Source of the DNA: Erythrophleum ivorense
Lineage: Eukaryota; Streptophyta; Magnoliopsida; Fabales; Fabaceae
Direction of reading: 5' to 3'
DNA length: 64,000 nucleotides
Assembly: GCA_026724425.1 (NCBI GenBank)
Contig: JAIUCV010001271.1
Location: 62,001 to 126,000 of the forward strand
The notes under the pieces are model-generated. The model was not told the DNA's origin, searched no databases, and saw only the letters and a program-made list of their open reading frames with translations. Position 1 is the stretch's first letter. The number at the start of each line of letters is the position of its first letter. The translations under genes were made by a program, and so were the position numbers. Shown in pieces: positions 37,671 through 51,229 of the stretch.

Positions 37671-40351
37671 GTCCATTGGGCCAAATATTATCCATGGTCT
37701 GATCTATTTCAGCATTGGCCCAAGGATAGACAAGCCCAATGGTTTTAGGTCTCATAAAAACTATAAGTAGGCCTCTCCAACTTATTCTTGACACATTAGG
37801 TTAATCATGGGCCCAAAAATTAAATCTCCATCTCCATTAAATCTGACATCCATAATGGTGTTTTATTTTTCCACTAAATTACCCATATGAACTCTTATGT
37901 GCCTTGAAATGCCTAAATAATCATTTTCTTAAAAGAAAAATCTTTGTTTTCCAAAATTTTCCCTAAATTCCTTTTATTGATCCTATGATTCCCAACAATC
38001 ACTATTAACTAATTTTGAGGTGTTACATGTAACATTTTTAATTAATATCTTACTTATAGTTTAAATGAAGAGATTAGGCCAATTAATCATAAAGATAATT
38101 TTGATTACTCTAAAATTTTGAACTGATTAAAACTTTTATTGTAATATATCATTAAATTCTAAACTCATCACAAAATTAAGTACCTAAACTACTAAAGATA
38201 TAGTCAACTCCCAAAACACCTCATTAAGTCCCTGTAGTACTTAACTAAGGCCTTAAATTAAGATCCTATTCAAAACCCTACTCAAAACGCCCTTTAAAAT
38301 CTCTCAAAAACAAAAATGCATGAATGGCATTATGGCCTCATAGGGCTGTGCTATGGTACCCTTTATACAGAAACCAAAATGCAAATCTATTTGGATTACA
38401 CCACAGTAACTCAAGGCCATGCCACATTGTCTTCCTCTTTGTTTGTGCAGTGCCATGGCATTACATCAAAAATTCAAGTTCCTTAGGCAAAATTATCGCG
38501 TGGCATTGTAGTGCAATTCCTATCATGCTTTAGCATCCCTATAATAAAAGTACAATAAACAATGAAAATAAATGCTAAGAATGATTATTCACCTACCATA
38601 AGTTCCCAACTTAATTAAATGGATATAAAACACCCCTAATGGCTCTAACTACACCTCCTAATGATTTAGAAACCTAGAGATAAAAAATCAAATATCCACA
38701 CTCTTCCAAGTGACATAATTTAATAAAAAAAACTAGAAAAATGCTCTTATGATAGCAACCATCATAATGAATGAACATCTCACATACTTAACTTCCTTAA
38801 TACACTACCATTTGGCCTCAAACTAGGCTTCACAAGTTTCAAATGCTGAAGGATAATTGTTCCACCCTTTAAAGCCACGAAAAACATCCACTCATTTGAA
38901 ATATAACTACAGGACTTCTTCCTAAGAATCTATTAACAAGCATTTTAGAACAATTATACCTAAACTTCCAAAACCATTTGTAACCAACCAAATGAAGGCC
39001 AATGTTCAACATTTCCATACAAATCAAAAGAGTCATAAGTGTCAACATTAATATCATTCATGAACAGAACTAAATGTAGCATAATTACTAAGGGTACATA
39101 CAATTCCTTACACCTAATCAAACCTAACTATAATTATCGCATGTACAATCCCTCAAAGGATATTAGTCATACACTGGGCATATCATATCAAAAGTTATTA
39201 GTTATAAAACATCAAATTCATGAACTAAAGTGTATGCTATCCAAAAAGTTAGCTTATTCATACCTAATCAAACCTCTAGTTGCTTGTACTTGCCAGAGCC
39301 CGAACTGCCACCTATAAAATGTTAGTCCACAATTGAGGCACGATATAAAATCTCAATAACTAAGAGCAACTTCCGTTTACATTCATATAGGCAAGCAAGC
39401 ATATTACAAGGTAAAATTATTAATTCATCATGCTATATTCAATAAATCAAAAGTAGCAAATTTGACAACAAAAATCTCATAATCATTAGCCAATAACTCT
39501 AAGTAGGTAGGACACACCTTTAAGGTCTATAACCTTCCATCAATACCTAAGGCACACCTACAAGATCCATATGCTATACATTTTACCAAAACATGTAAGG
39601 TCTATGATAGTTATTAGGACATGCTCGTGAGGTCCACAATGATACAAGTATAGTAGTCAAACTTAAACATGGCATTATATAGAGCATCAACAAGCATTAT
39701 AAGCTAAAAATATTGTTCCATAACAAATATGAATAGAGTTAAACCCCTGAAAGCCTCATGGTCTTTTTCACTTCTAATTAAGCCACCAACAACACCAAGT
39801 AAGAACACAAGCCTAAAATAGCCATGAACAATCATCATAAACCCTTCAATTCAAAAGCACCCATATTCTTATCAATAAAAAACACTCATAGTCATAAAGT
39901 CTCAGCTTACCCAAATTCTTAAATGTTCAAAAACATTGATTTGAGTGCAGGAGTCTATATTAACATAATTGTTCACCACTTTCTCTTGAATTTCACATGT
40001 GTAAATTCACCTACAGGAATATCAACTATAAAGAAGAATATGAGGTAGAAAACATCATAAATGAAGGGAATTCACTTGCCCAATGGATAATTAAGCCTCT
40101 TCTTCCATTAATCCACCAAGAATACACTAAAATCACAACTTGAAGACCCTAGGGTTTAATTAAACTTCACAAGATAAAGAGATATTCAATTCAAATGAAA
40201 GAGGAGAAGGAGAGGAATGTTCTTCTCTTCACATACCTAAGCTAGAAACTTTTTAATCTTGTTGGATTAGAGCTCCAAAATTTTCCCTAATTCACTCTCT
40301 CTTTACCTACAAATTTCTCTTTCTTCTTGGGCTATTTGGGAAGTTGCTACT

Positions 40352-43046
40352 TGTAACAACCGGGAAAAAGAAAAGAAAAAAAAAGGAAGCTAAAAAATTT
40401 TTGAAGTTCTGAAAATTTTCTAAGTCTGCTAGCTATAACGAGAAAGGGTCTAGCTATAGTGAGAGTGCCTTTTTGCTATAGCGAAAATGCTTCTAGCTAT
40501 AGCAAGTTTGAACATCCCATACAAAAACCAGGGAGCTGTTTGCCGTAGCGCGCACCGTAGAGAAAGCAGCGGTCTAGGACTGATACATGCTTGCCGTAGC
40601 GAGGGTTATGCTTCGCTATAGCGAGGGTTAGTTCGGAAAAGCGTGAAAAAAGAGAATTTGACTTCTTAAAACGTCCAGATCCATTCTTTCTCCTTTAACC
40701 AACCTAAGCTTCAACCAAAAGAGAGAAAAGGGCTGTGGAGAGAGAGAGACCTAGAGAAGGAAGGAGAACAAGTAAAAAGGTAAACAAGCTTGAGATTTTC
40801 ATAGCTTTTCTTCTTAGCATGTTATTCTTCTCTCTTTGCCCTCTCTTTCTATGGGTTTGGTTATTGAGTTGGGCTTGATTTAGAAGAGCGAAAGTGGAAA
40901 ACCACTTTTGAAGAAGGCTAAAACTCATGTCTCTTCACTTCTTCTTCTTTGCTTTCCTTTCTTGAGAGCTTGAGAGAGGAAGGAGAGTTAGTGGAATTCT
41001 AGAGAGAGAACCCCTAGTTTCTTATACTTTGTAGGGTTTGCTCTAAAGAAACCCTTAGCTTTATGAATAATTGTTGATGTGAGAGTAATTCTATGCTCTT
41101 TGTTGTGTCTAAGCTCAAAAGAAGCAACTCCATCTAGTTGTGATTGTGAAACCAAGAAAGGAGAAGAGAAATTGAAAGGGAAGGCTTGTGTTAGCCGAAA
41201 AGGTAGCTCTCCACTCTTTCTTGTTGCATTCTTGGATGTGTAATAGTCGTTGTATGCTTGTGTAAGTGCTTGTTGTGTAAGATATGCCACATGTTATTGC
41301 CTTGATGCATTAGTACCAATATGCTTATATTTTGAGTTGTGAAAATTGCTCGGATGAGGTAGTGCCGAAAGTCCTTTGAGACAGGTGAGATGGAGCTAAA
41401 AGTCCCTAAACCAAGGGTGAGGCCAATCCAAAAGTCCTAAAACTCGAGTGAGGCTAGGCCAAAAGTCCCTAGAGCTTATTCTTGGCATTGATATGAAATT
41501 ATGGTATGAAAAGTATGTGTTGTGTAATTGTGAATGGTGGCATACTTTGACTTGTTTATATGCCTTGATTGCTTCCTAGAATGAGTATGAGCTATTGAGA
41601 TTCCCTAAATCTCACCCCCTTCCCTCTCCCATCTTAACATGTTAGGTGGAGTTCAAGGAGAATCAAGTGCACACCAAGGAGCCAATTGAGCATACTTAGG
41701 GAGTTGTGTAGCTATTTTAGTTCTTTTGATGTAAAGAGGTGCCAAAATGAATATGTACCTACTATTTTTGAGATGTAAATATTTGAGCAAGTATAAAAGT
41801 ATGTATGAATGATGTATGAACTATGTAGAGAGCCAAAGCAATAGAAATGTGAAATTTGGCCATTTTGTAGCTTATACGTAATAGTGCATTTTGTCCCGTA
41901 GCATAGTAAATTTGAAATGTATGATGATTTGGATCACTTGGCCATTTCATATATACTCTGTTTATACTTTAAAACTTGTCTAAGGGGTGCTAGAACATGT
42001 GGGAGGCCATTTGGACCCACTTTGAACCATTTTGGGTACCAAAACTGTCAAATTTGTGAGCTCTGTCAAGATATGACTAAATGAGCTCTTCTTGATATGA
42101 AATTTGGCATGCCTCTAGAGCCTATTGAGAGCTTCTTGGAAAACTAAAGTGGGTAATATTTGGAGGTCTAAGGAATATTTTTTGAATTGTTAAAGTAGGA
42201 GAATTTTTTGATTTTGGTTATTGTACTATGCAACTAGGTCCAAAAATGAATCTGTGTCATTCATAGACCAAATGGTGTCTAATTATCATGAAATTTTATG
42301 GGGATAAACTAGATATCCACAGTGACCTATACCAACTAGAATCACCTCAATCTGAGGTATGTAGAGGGAGAATGAACTTTCTAAATTTTTATGTCAGTAT
42401 CAGAGAAGCCATCTGACCTTCGTTATTGTTCCATCAGTTTTCAGGGTCCAAGGGCTACTGAAATGATCTGAACTTATTTTTTCCCTCTAGTTAACATTTG
42501 TAGCTTTCCAAATTGGTATATTTTTCCTAGATTATATTTTTTTGAAATTAGTTATGGATTTTCGAAGTTCATGACAGCAAGTTGCACCAATACCAGGGAC
42601 AGCCGGACCTCTGTCTCTTTTTCGATATCAAACATGGTCCAAACACTGAGATTCTGGTTGAAAGTATTTTTAATGTGAATTTAACATCCAAATATTTCCA
42701 AAGAGATATTTTTGGCTTGATTTTCATTTTTTCTAGAATTAGTTATGATTTTTCAAAGTTAGAGCCAAAAATCTGACTTTTAGGGTCATTTGAGAAATTG
42801 CATTTTCTTGGTTTTTGGCTTCATATCCATAGTTTATGGGTTGTCTGAGGCTATGTTCAAGTTGTATAAATGGTGTTTGAGCAGAGAATGTAAATGATGG
42901 GTTCACAAGACCCACGAGGCAAATTATGAGCATTTGAACCCCGTTTTTTAGCTTGAAAATATCACGGTTTATACTTGTTCTTTGGAAATTATATGGAATT
43001 AAGCCTAGAGGGAGATTAGTTGGTGTTAAGTCATTATGGTGTTACA
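40352..43046 (+). mobile_element. Solo LTR h (2.7 kb), same family as LTR d
   Basis: It runs from TGTAACAACCGGG to ATGGTGTTACA and is flanked by a perfect 5-bp target duplication, CTACT, at 40347-40351 and 43047-43051. No PBS or PPT is present. It aligns end to end with LTR d, including the CTATAGCGAG array (about 40428-40640), a donor-like AAAAG/GTAAAC near 40780, ~32-bp repeats at about 41345-41470, the hairpin at 41597-41613, and an acceptor-like TTAG at 41642-41645. It lies antisense inside LTR i. Confidence 0.93.
40428..40640. repeat. Diverged CTATAGCGAG array in LTR h
   Basis: About eight copies of CTATAGCGAG or CCGTAGCGAG variants, in the same relative place as the array at 14321-14540. 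Many copies have lost one CpG to TpG or CpA (for example CTATAGTGAG and CTATAACGAG), which is the pattern expected from methylation decay. Confidence 0.8.
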
Positions 43047-43566
43047 CTACTAGACAAAAAAAGGTATTAGGGTTTAGATTAGGTTTTTAGTGAGTTGGGT
43101 CATAAGTTAGGTTATGGATCTAGGTTTTGGGATATATAAGTCTTAGCCTCTTCTAAATTTTGAGGTAGGTTTCTCTTGAAATCCGCTTTAGGCCATTCTA
43201 ATTGGATTTAATTGAATCTTAGGAATTAATGGACTTTAATTATTTTTCTTGGGGTAAATTATTAATTTGTACTAAATTAATTTTAAACTTATAATAAATT
43301 CATTTTCCTTGATTAAATCCTATAATACTTATTTCTCTAAAAAATATCCCTATTTATTTATTTCCTCTTTGAATTCTTAATTTAATTATTTTCTTTGAAA
43401 ATTATTAATTACATTATTTTCCTTCAATAATCCATATCAAAATTTCAAGATGTTACATTCTCCCATCTTTTTAAGAATTTTGTCCTCAAAATTAATATAC
43501 CTTATTCAAACAATGTTGGATAGTCCTTCCTTATCACTTATTCAGTTTCTTATATAGCCTTTAAGA

Positions 43567-43662
43567 GTTAACCCCTTCCAAACCACTTTTACCAATAGAA
43601 TAGTCTTGTTGTGCAACTGTTTGATCTTTATATCCATAATTTTTTCTATCTCAACCACATAT
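43567..43662 (-). pseudogene. Chromodomain remnant
   Basis: The minus strand reads YVVEIEKIMDIKIKQL followed by NKTILLVKVVWKGLT. This is the start of a chromovirus chromodomain, which in live elements targets integration to marked chromatin. Frame is lost after GLT. Confidence 0.85.
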
Positions 43663-44149
43663 GACAAATTGTCTTATGGATGCATAGTTTCATGTTTAAT
43701 GATGTGTGAAGGGTTTAGATGATACATTTTCAATTGGGACACATAGAATTCATTATGTATCAAGGATAGTTATGAGAATAATGCAGTTTTGCATGCTATT
43801 AGTTAATTCATCAAGGATTTAGAATGGACACAAATAATGAGAATCAAGCTTTTTAGCCCTTATAAACATTATTATCTCATAACTAGAGTAACCTTGAGAA
43901 AGACATGGCAACCAGTATCAAACTTTAATGGTTTCCTTTTTCTATCAGGATAACTCTTCTACTTACTTTGCCAAGCCAACATCTTCCCCCAAATAACTTT
44001 GACCTACTGGGTAGTCTGATCCATTAAATCTAGTCTTTGAAGTCTCCTCTCACTGAGCTCAACCTAACACAAAGGATATCTATACTTCCTCCCATAAAGG
44101 GTTTCAAAGGGTGCCATCTAAATATTAGAATGGCAAATGTTATTGTATG

Positions 44150-44300
44150 CAAACTACAAATACACATCCCAATTTTCTTTAAGTTCTAAGACACTAGACC
44201 TCAACATATCCTTAAGAGTTTGAATGATTTTCTCAGTTTGTCCATCTGACTAAGGGTAGTAATTAGTGCTAAAGTTTAGCTTAGCCCTTAAGGCTTATTG
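44150..44300 (-). pseudogene. Integrase catalytic-core remnant
   Basis: The minus strand encodes a decayed core: LNFSTNYYP, a stop, then SDGQTEKIIQTLKDMLR. In the family the stop position is a glutamine (HPQSDGQTE); a CAG to TAG change fits the sequence. The glutamate of DDE is preserved within SDGQTE. Confidence 0.88.
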
Positions 44301-45004
44301 TAAAGATCTCTAAAATTTATATGCAAGCTTTATATCTCTATCTAATACTGTACCCTTTAAAATACCATGTAACCTCACAATCTTTCAAACATAAAGCTGT
44401 GTTAGTCTATTCAAAGGATATGCAACTCTAATAGGGAGAAAATAGGCAAACTTCATAAGTCTATCCCTAATCACCTAAAGTACATCATAATCTAAAGATG
44501 CTCTAAGTAAACCTATTAAGAAATCTATAGAAATACTATCCTATTTTCATTTAGGACTGTCTAGGTGCTGTAGGAGTCTTGTGGGCCATTGATGCTCTAT
44601 TTTCACTCTCTAATAGATTAAGCACTTTAAAATATAACTAGCTATGTCCATCTTTATCCTAAGCCACCAAAAACTCCTTTTAAGGTCTTAGTACATCTTG
44701 ATGTTGCCTAAATGAATGGTACACTTACTCTTATGGGCTTTTGATAGAATGGTATCCCTTTACTCTTTATTCTTAAACATACATACTCTACCCTAATATC
44801 TCACCAATCTATCCTTAAAAACATTAAACTCTCAGGATTCACTTTGCTTTACCTACTCTCTTATTCCTCTCAAAAAGTCATCAGACAGTTGGGTATCCCT
44901 AATCCACCATCTAAGGTCATTTCTATGCTAAGCTCACTTAAAAGTAGGCTACTATGGTGACTACTGACAGATAAGCTTAAGTCTCTCAAAGCCTTAATAG
45001 ACTT

Positions 45005-45196
45005 TCACTTTTGGAGCACTATCATGGTCATATGAATAGATTTCCTATTTAAGGCATTAGCAACTACATTTAACTTTCTTGGATAATACTTTAAGTTAAA
45101 ATCATTGTCTATTAAGAACTCCATCCATCTTGCGTATCTTACATTTAGCCCTTTTTGGTCAAATAAGTATTTCAAACTTTTATGGTCACTAAACAC
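45005..45196 (-). pseudogene. RNase H C-terminal remnant
   Basis: The open stretch contains SDHKSLKYLF, ARWMEFL and VVANALNRKS. These are the conserved end of Ty3/gypsy RNase H (family TDHKSLKYIF and VVADALSRK). The catalytic aspartate in the ADALSR block is replaced by asparagine (ANALNR). Confidence 0.9.
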
Positions 45197-45439
45197 TTTA
45201 AATTTTGCACCATATAGGTAATGCCTTTAAATCTCAAGGGCCAAGACTACTATGGCTAACTTTAAATCATAGGTAGAGTAGTTCTTTTCATGGGTTCTAA
45301 ATTGCTTGAAAGTGTAGGCCACTACTTTACCTTATTATAATAAAACATATCCTAAATGCTTTTTAGAAGCATCACTATAAATCTCACAAGGTTTAAGCTT
45401 AACTAAAACACGTGCAGAAGTTAACCTAACCTTAAGCTT

Positions 45440-45930
45440 CTAAAAGGAAATCTCACACCTATCATTTGAAACAAACTGCTGATCTTTCCTAGTCAATTTG
45501 GTCAAAGGGGTTACTAACGAAGAAAATCTTCTAATGAACCTCTTATAATAACTGGCCAAACCTAAAAAACTATGAATCTCAATCACTAACTTAGGCCTCT
45601 TCGAATTCAGTACTGCCTTTACCTTATTATGGTCCATCATTGCTCTCTATTCCAAAATAACATAACCTAGAAACCTCACTTATTGCAATCAAAACTTGCA
45701 CCTACTGAGTTTAACATATTACAAATGTTCCCTCAAGGTCTACAGACAATCTTAAAGTGTCTCCCATGCTCTTCTTTGCTATTAGAGTGGATGAGGATAT
45801 CATTTATGAAAGCTACCATAAATTAGTCAAGATAAGGTCTAAAAATTTGACTTATATAATCCATGAAAATAGTCAGGGCATTTGTTAAACCAAAAGGCAT
45901 CACTAAAAACTTATAGTGTTTATAATGAGT
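45440..45930 (-). pseudogene. Reverse transcriptase palm/connection remnant
   Basis: Visible motifs on the minus strand are MPFGLTNA (about 45877-45902), FINDILIHS (about 45788-45811; the family consensus is FIDDILIYS, so the catalytic YxDD-type pair has become N-D), and the connection stretch with SFLGLASYYKRFI and PLTKLTRK (45440-45640). The RT homology breaks off near 45995. Confidence 0.9.
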
Positions 45931-45995
45931 CATAAATGTGGTATTTGGTACATCCTCTACTCACACCCTAAGCTGGTGGTAAGCTTAAAATCAAT

Positions 45996-46643
45996 GAGTT
46001 ATAAATGTCAAATATATTAGACAATGTTGATCTTTAGATCAATGGTACGTAAATTGAGTAATAGTGTTGATCTTATACTAAAATTATATTAGACATTTAT
46101 GAAACACTGTTGAGTAACTTGTGAGGAGTTGATTAATGACAAATCAAAAACCTAAATCCTAAATAGTTTTAATTCAAGAGATTCCAATTTTGATTCAAGC
46201 TTCCTAAGGCTCCTCCAAGGTAGTTGCTGATGCAAAAGGTGGCACCTCAAATCAAAGCAATGGTGTTATGGTCGTGCCCATGGAAAGACAACTAAATATT
46301 GTGACAAAGCTCTGACATTATTCTTGCAAGTCAGAGGCAGAGTATGTGATTGGCACACTGTAGGTGGGTTTAGTGAACTAGAGAAAAAGGAAGATAGATA
46401 GATTAGATGAAATGGAAGAAGTTTGAAGTGAAAGAGAAAGAGCTTAGTGGGATGGGAGAAAACTTGGCAAAATGAAAAATGATGGCATTTTGGGTTTTAA
46501 TTTGGGACAAAAACAATGGTAACAAATTTAGATCCTTGCCAAAATGCTATCATTTTTCTTTTATTAGTAAGAAAAAATTAAGAAAAATGTTAACATCTTT
46601 ATATATATATATATATATATAATTTTCAGCTAGAAAATATATA
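45996..46643. other. Unassigned stretch between pol remnant and LTR j
   Basis: No gene is seen. It contains an inverted pair (AAAATGATGGCATTTTGG near 46478-46495 and CCAAAATGCTATCATTTT near 46539-46556) and a TA microsatellite at 46601-46622. It may be a small foldback element, but ends are not defined. Confidence 0.4.
46601..46622. repeat. (AT)n microsatellite
   Basis: Eleven AT units in a row just left of LTR j. Confidence 0.95.
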
Positions 46644-49600
46644 TGTAACATACTTTTCATAATTTACTAAAGCTAAATACAATGTTCATTGATATCATAA
46701 AAGTCATCAATAATCATGTTTGTCAAACCATCATAAGATGTACATATATTTAGTGTCACTCTCTATTAACAACAATGATCTATCATATTACTACCTTTAG
46801 TAGCAGATTTTGCCATTATTAAAACATCAATTCGTCAAATTAATCATAATTACTTATTCTTAACATAGAAATTTTTAAATTCATACCACATAAGTTTTCC
46901 AAATTTAGAATATCAAAAAAAGGAACTAGGAATTTGGATTTCCATATCATTACTCAATTTGACAGTTTTACACCATAATTTGCCTTAACTTTAATAAAAT
47001 TATAACTTGAGCTACAAAACTTTGATTTGTGTAAATTAGGACTCTCTGAAAAGCTCAAAACATGAACTATATGATATGAAATTTTAAGTTAAAAAAAATT
47101 CATTTGAGCCATGAAAATCTAATGGAACAGTAACTACTACTATTCTCAGACATATATCAGAACAAGAACTTTAATCAGACATATCTTTGGTTACATAGCT
47201 CCATTTTATGCAAACTCAGTGGCTATGAAAAACTTATAATACCAAATATATTCTTGTAAAATTTCATGAGAATTAGAGTTCATTTGGCCCCTCAAATTTA
47301 TGAAAAACCATATCTAATCATATGAACAGTGCCTAGTAAATTCTACAATTTTTATCCAACTTTGGAAAATCATAATAAATTCTACAAGACTCCAAAAATT
47401 GTGTTGTTTGATACTGTGGAGAGCTTTAAATAAGTATCATTGCTTGCCAAATTTCATCCATAAATTTGTTCATTTGGCCTAGTTTTAGTTCAAGGACAAA
47501 AAGTGGCTTAAAGTGGTGCATATGGAGGTCCAAATGGTTCAAAATGAACTTTTTTAACTCATGCGACCACTTGAGTATGTTTTAATCACAAAATGTAGCA
47601 TATATGGCTAATTTATTATGCCCCAGATCTTATGTGACTGAAATTCACGCATCCACTTGCCATTATACATACACATTCCATGGCTCACATATAGTCAAAT
47701 TGCATGATCTTGCACATGTACATTCAAAAATGACATTTACAACATCATCCTATACTTTTACACAATCTCTCATATGCACTATATTATATAAAAACCTAAA
47801 CTATTGTCAAAGTAATGCCATTCATGCTTTTTGGTCTTTATCTTTGGCTCCTTTAGAGTTCTTTAGACATGGTTAGAAATAATATAGAGGAAAGTGAGAT
47901 TTTATAAATATCAATAGCTCATTCACCCTTCAAGCACACTTACAAGGCATATTTTCATGTCATAGAGAGCAAGTATGCATAATAGACATCCAAATATTAA
48001 ACATAACTTTATATATGAAATCAGATAGATCTATTAAGATAAAAATAAGCTCTAAGAATTTTTTTTCTAACCTTACCTAATTATTTGAGACTTTTGGACC
48101 AGTTTCACCTAATTTTTGAGACTTTTGACTTAGTCTCACTTATCTTTGAGACTTTTATCCTTATCTCACTCATATTTAAGACTTTTAACTTCATTTCACC
48201 CAAATTAAAGGACTCTTAATACAACCTCACTTATTAAGAGCCATTTCACATTTCAAATGCATTCTATATCACATAATTGCATGAAACTATCAAACCAATG
48301 GCAATAAGTATACTTCATAATCTATACATACACAAGTAATCAAAAACAATCAAACAACTAATATAAACATATAAGAATGGATGAAGAGCTACCTTTGTGC
48401 AAAGAACCAACTCATTCTCCTTTGATCCTTGGTTCCTCCTCTTGGCTTCACATACATACTTGGAAGAAACTTAACTTGCTTGGCCTAGACATATCAAACA
48501 AGATGCAAATACATTAATAGAACCATTTTTGGACTCACATAAGCCTTACCTAAGCTAACTTTAGCTTTAGGTTTTTATATGGCTCCATTTAGTGGCATAA
48601 TGAAGCAACCCATATCATTCAATGTTTTGGCTCTAATTTCTCACCCATTATAAGTCATATGACTCCAATTAAACTTATTAGAGTTCTCACAAACTCAATT
48701 CAATTGGTCTAATGCCAAGTTGCTTCTTTATGCATAATAGAACCCTAAATTTTTCACCTTTTAAAATAAGACTTCTAAATTCAAACTAATGATTCCTTTA
48801 GTATTTATAATTCATATTTAAACCATTTTTAACCTTAGAATTAAAGAAAACTCTCCTTAGGTGCTTCAATTAGTCCTTGGTCAAGACATGCATATATGTG
48901 GCTTTTCTTAGAGTTTTGTTCAATTCTCTTAGGGAAATGGCACCAATGAAACTTCCTTGATATCTTTTTGACTCAATTATACTCTTACATAGGTTGAATT
49001 ATCATTCTAAAGCTTCATATTTCCTAAGGTGTAAGTAAAACCCTAGGTTCTATAACTTGCAACCAATAGTTCCTATTTGATACTTTTGGTTCTATATTAA
49101 TCCCCATGCTTTAATACCTAATTTCTTGTCAAGTTTGAGCCAAAACCAAGCTCCCTCTAAATTGCTCTAGGTTTGGCCGAAATGAGAAAAGCAAGGAAGA
49201 GCCAAAAAAGACAAGTTTTATCTAAGAAATCATACCTTGTTTAATTCCTTACTAAATGGTGTTTCTTATGCTCCCAAAGCTTTCTTCAAACTCCTCCTTC
49301 CTTTTATTGAATGAACCATAAATTTTCACTATTCAAAATTTTAAAACCATAGAAAGAGAGAGAAGAAATAGCAGAACAACTTTTACAAAGGCAAGATGGC
49401 AAAATTGCATGAAAAAATACCTATATAGAGCTCCTTTCCCTTGATTCTTTCTCCTTTTTTCTCCATGTTTTAGGTTCTATTTCAGAGCAAGAAAGTCATT
49501 TTTGGGGCTAAAGGAGGCATGCTGGTCTCATATAAGAAGGAAAAAGTTGTTTTATAACATTTTTCAAAATGTCTATTATGCCCCTCCATTTCAATTATTC

Positions 49601-49980
49601 CATTTGAAGTCATTTCAACTCCTTTTTTATAACTGTCTTTTCCATCATGAAATTTAGGTTCTCTAATTTATTAAAAGCATTTCATTTCAAGTTAACATGA
49701 TTTAAAATCTTACCAAACTATTCGGTCAACCGACAACTTAAATCATACACTGGAAGAGTTTTCAAAAAGTTAGCTGAAATTACAATTTTACCACTAGACT
49801 CCGATTCATTCCATTTAGTCATTTTGGTTCCAATTTTGGGCCATTCTTAGTTTCTTAATCACTTCTTTAGATGCTCCAATTAACATCCTAATCTCCATTA
49901 GTCTCATTTTACTTTGTTTTAATGTGCTCTCATATCATTTTATCGATTTTAGTTTTGTTTCTGAAAAATCGATTATTACA
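46644..49980 (-). mobile_element. LTR j (3.3 kb), probably a solo LTR
   Basis: It runs from TGTAACATACTTT to CGATTATTACA. It is most like LTR c: 47345-47540 aligns with 10975-11160, and the ~32-bp repeats at about 48065-48235 align with 11695-11880. The hairpin relic is at 47896-47912 (minus sense). No PBS lies to the left and no PPT to the right. No matching target duplication was found (ATATA versus GTGTT), so it is old or has lost a flank. Confidence 0.75.
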
Positions 49981-50716
49981 GTGTTTGTGTCCAATTTTTC
50001 AACAATCTCTCTTTCAATATCTACTAGAAAAAAGAAAAAAGAAGAAGATATTCTTATATCTATTAAGGTATCAAACACATATAATTTGTATACTTTCTAA
50101 CATTCAAAATACCTTTTGGACTTTCAAATCCATAGATTTAGTAATAAAATGTATGTTTTGTTTAATGAAGAAATTTGATATTTTTGCCACTAGTAAAAGG
50201 TAAAAAGTGTTACAAGGTCAATATTAGCACTTAGAAAAAAAGGATAAAGATAACATAAAGACCTTAAGAAGCCTTAAGAAGAAGCTACCTTAAGTCTAAT
50301 AGTTTGAGTCCACTATAAATCTGTTATTGAATATTTATCTTGGCTTATGTCCATGTTTTGCATGTTTCAACTATGAAGGGGCAAGCATCCCCCTTGGCCC
50401 CTTGTATCCATCCATACCTAGGTGGGTTGTTGACCAATCCTGTCATCCATTAATATTAGACTTTGGAGAAGATTGGTTTATATGAACAATTATGTAAAGA
50501 TTAGATTAACAAATTTATGATAGGATCAAATTGATGGATTTTTCAAAAGGTTTAAACTAATTTGATGGTAATTATTTTTTAAGCAATCAATTGGTGACAC
50601 TCCATATAAGAAACAAATTTTTAAAACAATAACTTTTTAATGACAACAAAAATAGTCACGACTACACAAGAGGTTTTAGTGGCAATTTTCAAAGATGGTT
50701 AGTGAAAGTATGACAT

Positions 50717-51180
50717 TTGGTCAAAATTTCATTTTCCTTCCTGTTTTTGGTTTCCAAAAATTATCCTCACACCCTTTGTATGTAGGACTAATCTCACTTG
50801 AAGTACTAAAACTACCCTTTCCTATATAATTTTTTTATGAGATAGATGCCCTTTAATCCTTGCAATTTGTATCTTTTGTAGTTAAGAGGTAAATTTATAT
50901 CATGCAATTAGAGAGAGATGGACTAAAAGTGTGGGACCAACATTTTGAAAAGAAGCTTTCAACGTTGGAAGCTCTTAGTTTTTCTCTTTCTAACTACATC
51001 TCGTTCAAAATTGTAGATGATCCATTTGCCAACCACCCACTTTTTCCTTATAAACATAACTTAAAACAATATCAATTCCTCTTGGACAAACAAAAAAGGG
51101 TAGGGTGTCCACTTTTCAACAACATAACCCAAATTATTCTTGTCCATGAAAATTGGCTAATTTCTTAATCTTGGTTCTGC
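50717..51180. repeat. Local duplication, copy 1
   Basis: It shares ordered blocks with 51230-51560: CACACCCTTTG..GGACTAATCT, CCTTATAAACATAA, GGACAAACAAAA, GTCCACTTTTCAACA, TTGGCTAATTTCTTAATCTTGG and AAAGTGTAATT. The short open frames in both copies follow these shared blocks and are not evidence of a gene. A third partial copy of the first block lies at about 56960-57000. Confidence 0.75.
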
Positions 51181-51229
51181 AAAGTGTAATTATCAATTAA
51201 AAATCATTATATAATTATCATTTTCTATC

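Larger units (their letters stand above)
32118..38027 (-). mobile_element. LTR L, interrupted by an inserted LTR (32946-35747)
   Basis: Outer parts at 32118-32945 and 35748-38027 run from TGTTACCCCC to GAGGTGTTACA. The right part around 35820-35940 aligns, inverted, with 34100-34260 of the inserted LTR, so host and insert are related families in opposite orientations. The hairpin GAGATATGAATCTC lies at 32811-32824 in minus sense. The right end directly abuts LTR i at 38028. Within it, about 36830-37670 looks like a further inserted LTR-like piece with a TATA-like CTATAAAAGG at 37352. No matching target duplication was found for L. Confidence 0.65.
38028..43456 (-). mobile_element. LTR i, 3' LTR of the chromovirus remnant, interrupted by LTR h
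   Basis: Outer parts are 38028-40351 and 43047-43456; without the insert they total about 2.73 kb. On the minus strand the U3 start is TGTAACATCTTG at 43456, directly after the pol 3' end. The U5 end is at 38028. A diverged hairpin/acceptor lies at about 39342-39354 in minus sense. A region of GGCATTATGGCC/GCCATGGCATT-type motifs (38320-38520) lies near the U5 end, comparable with the arrays in other families. Confidence 0.75.
43457..45995 (-). pseudogene. Decayed Ty3/gypsy chromovirus pol (RT, RNase H, integrase, chromodomain)
   Basis: Reading the minus strand from 45995 leftwards, the domains come in the order RT, RNase H, integrase, chromodomain. That order defines Ty3/gypsy, and a chromodomain after integrase defines chromoviruses (Tekay/Del-like by sequence). 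Many stops and frameshifts break it, and the protease, gag and first half of RT are missing. The pol end is followed by a short purine-containing stretch (AAAAAGATGGGAGAA) and then the LTR i start. The element is dead. It shows the kind of autonomous partner that could once have mobilised the non-coding elements, but no direct link is shown. Confidence 0.9.
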
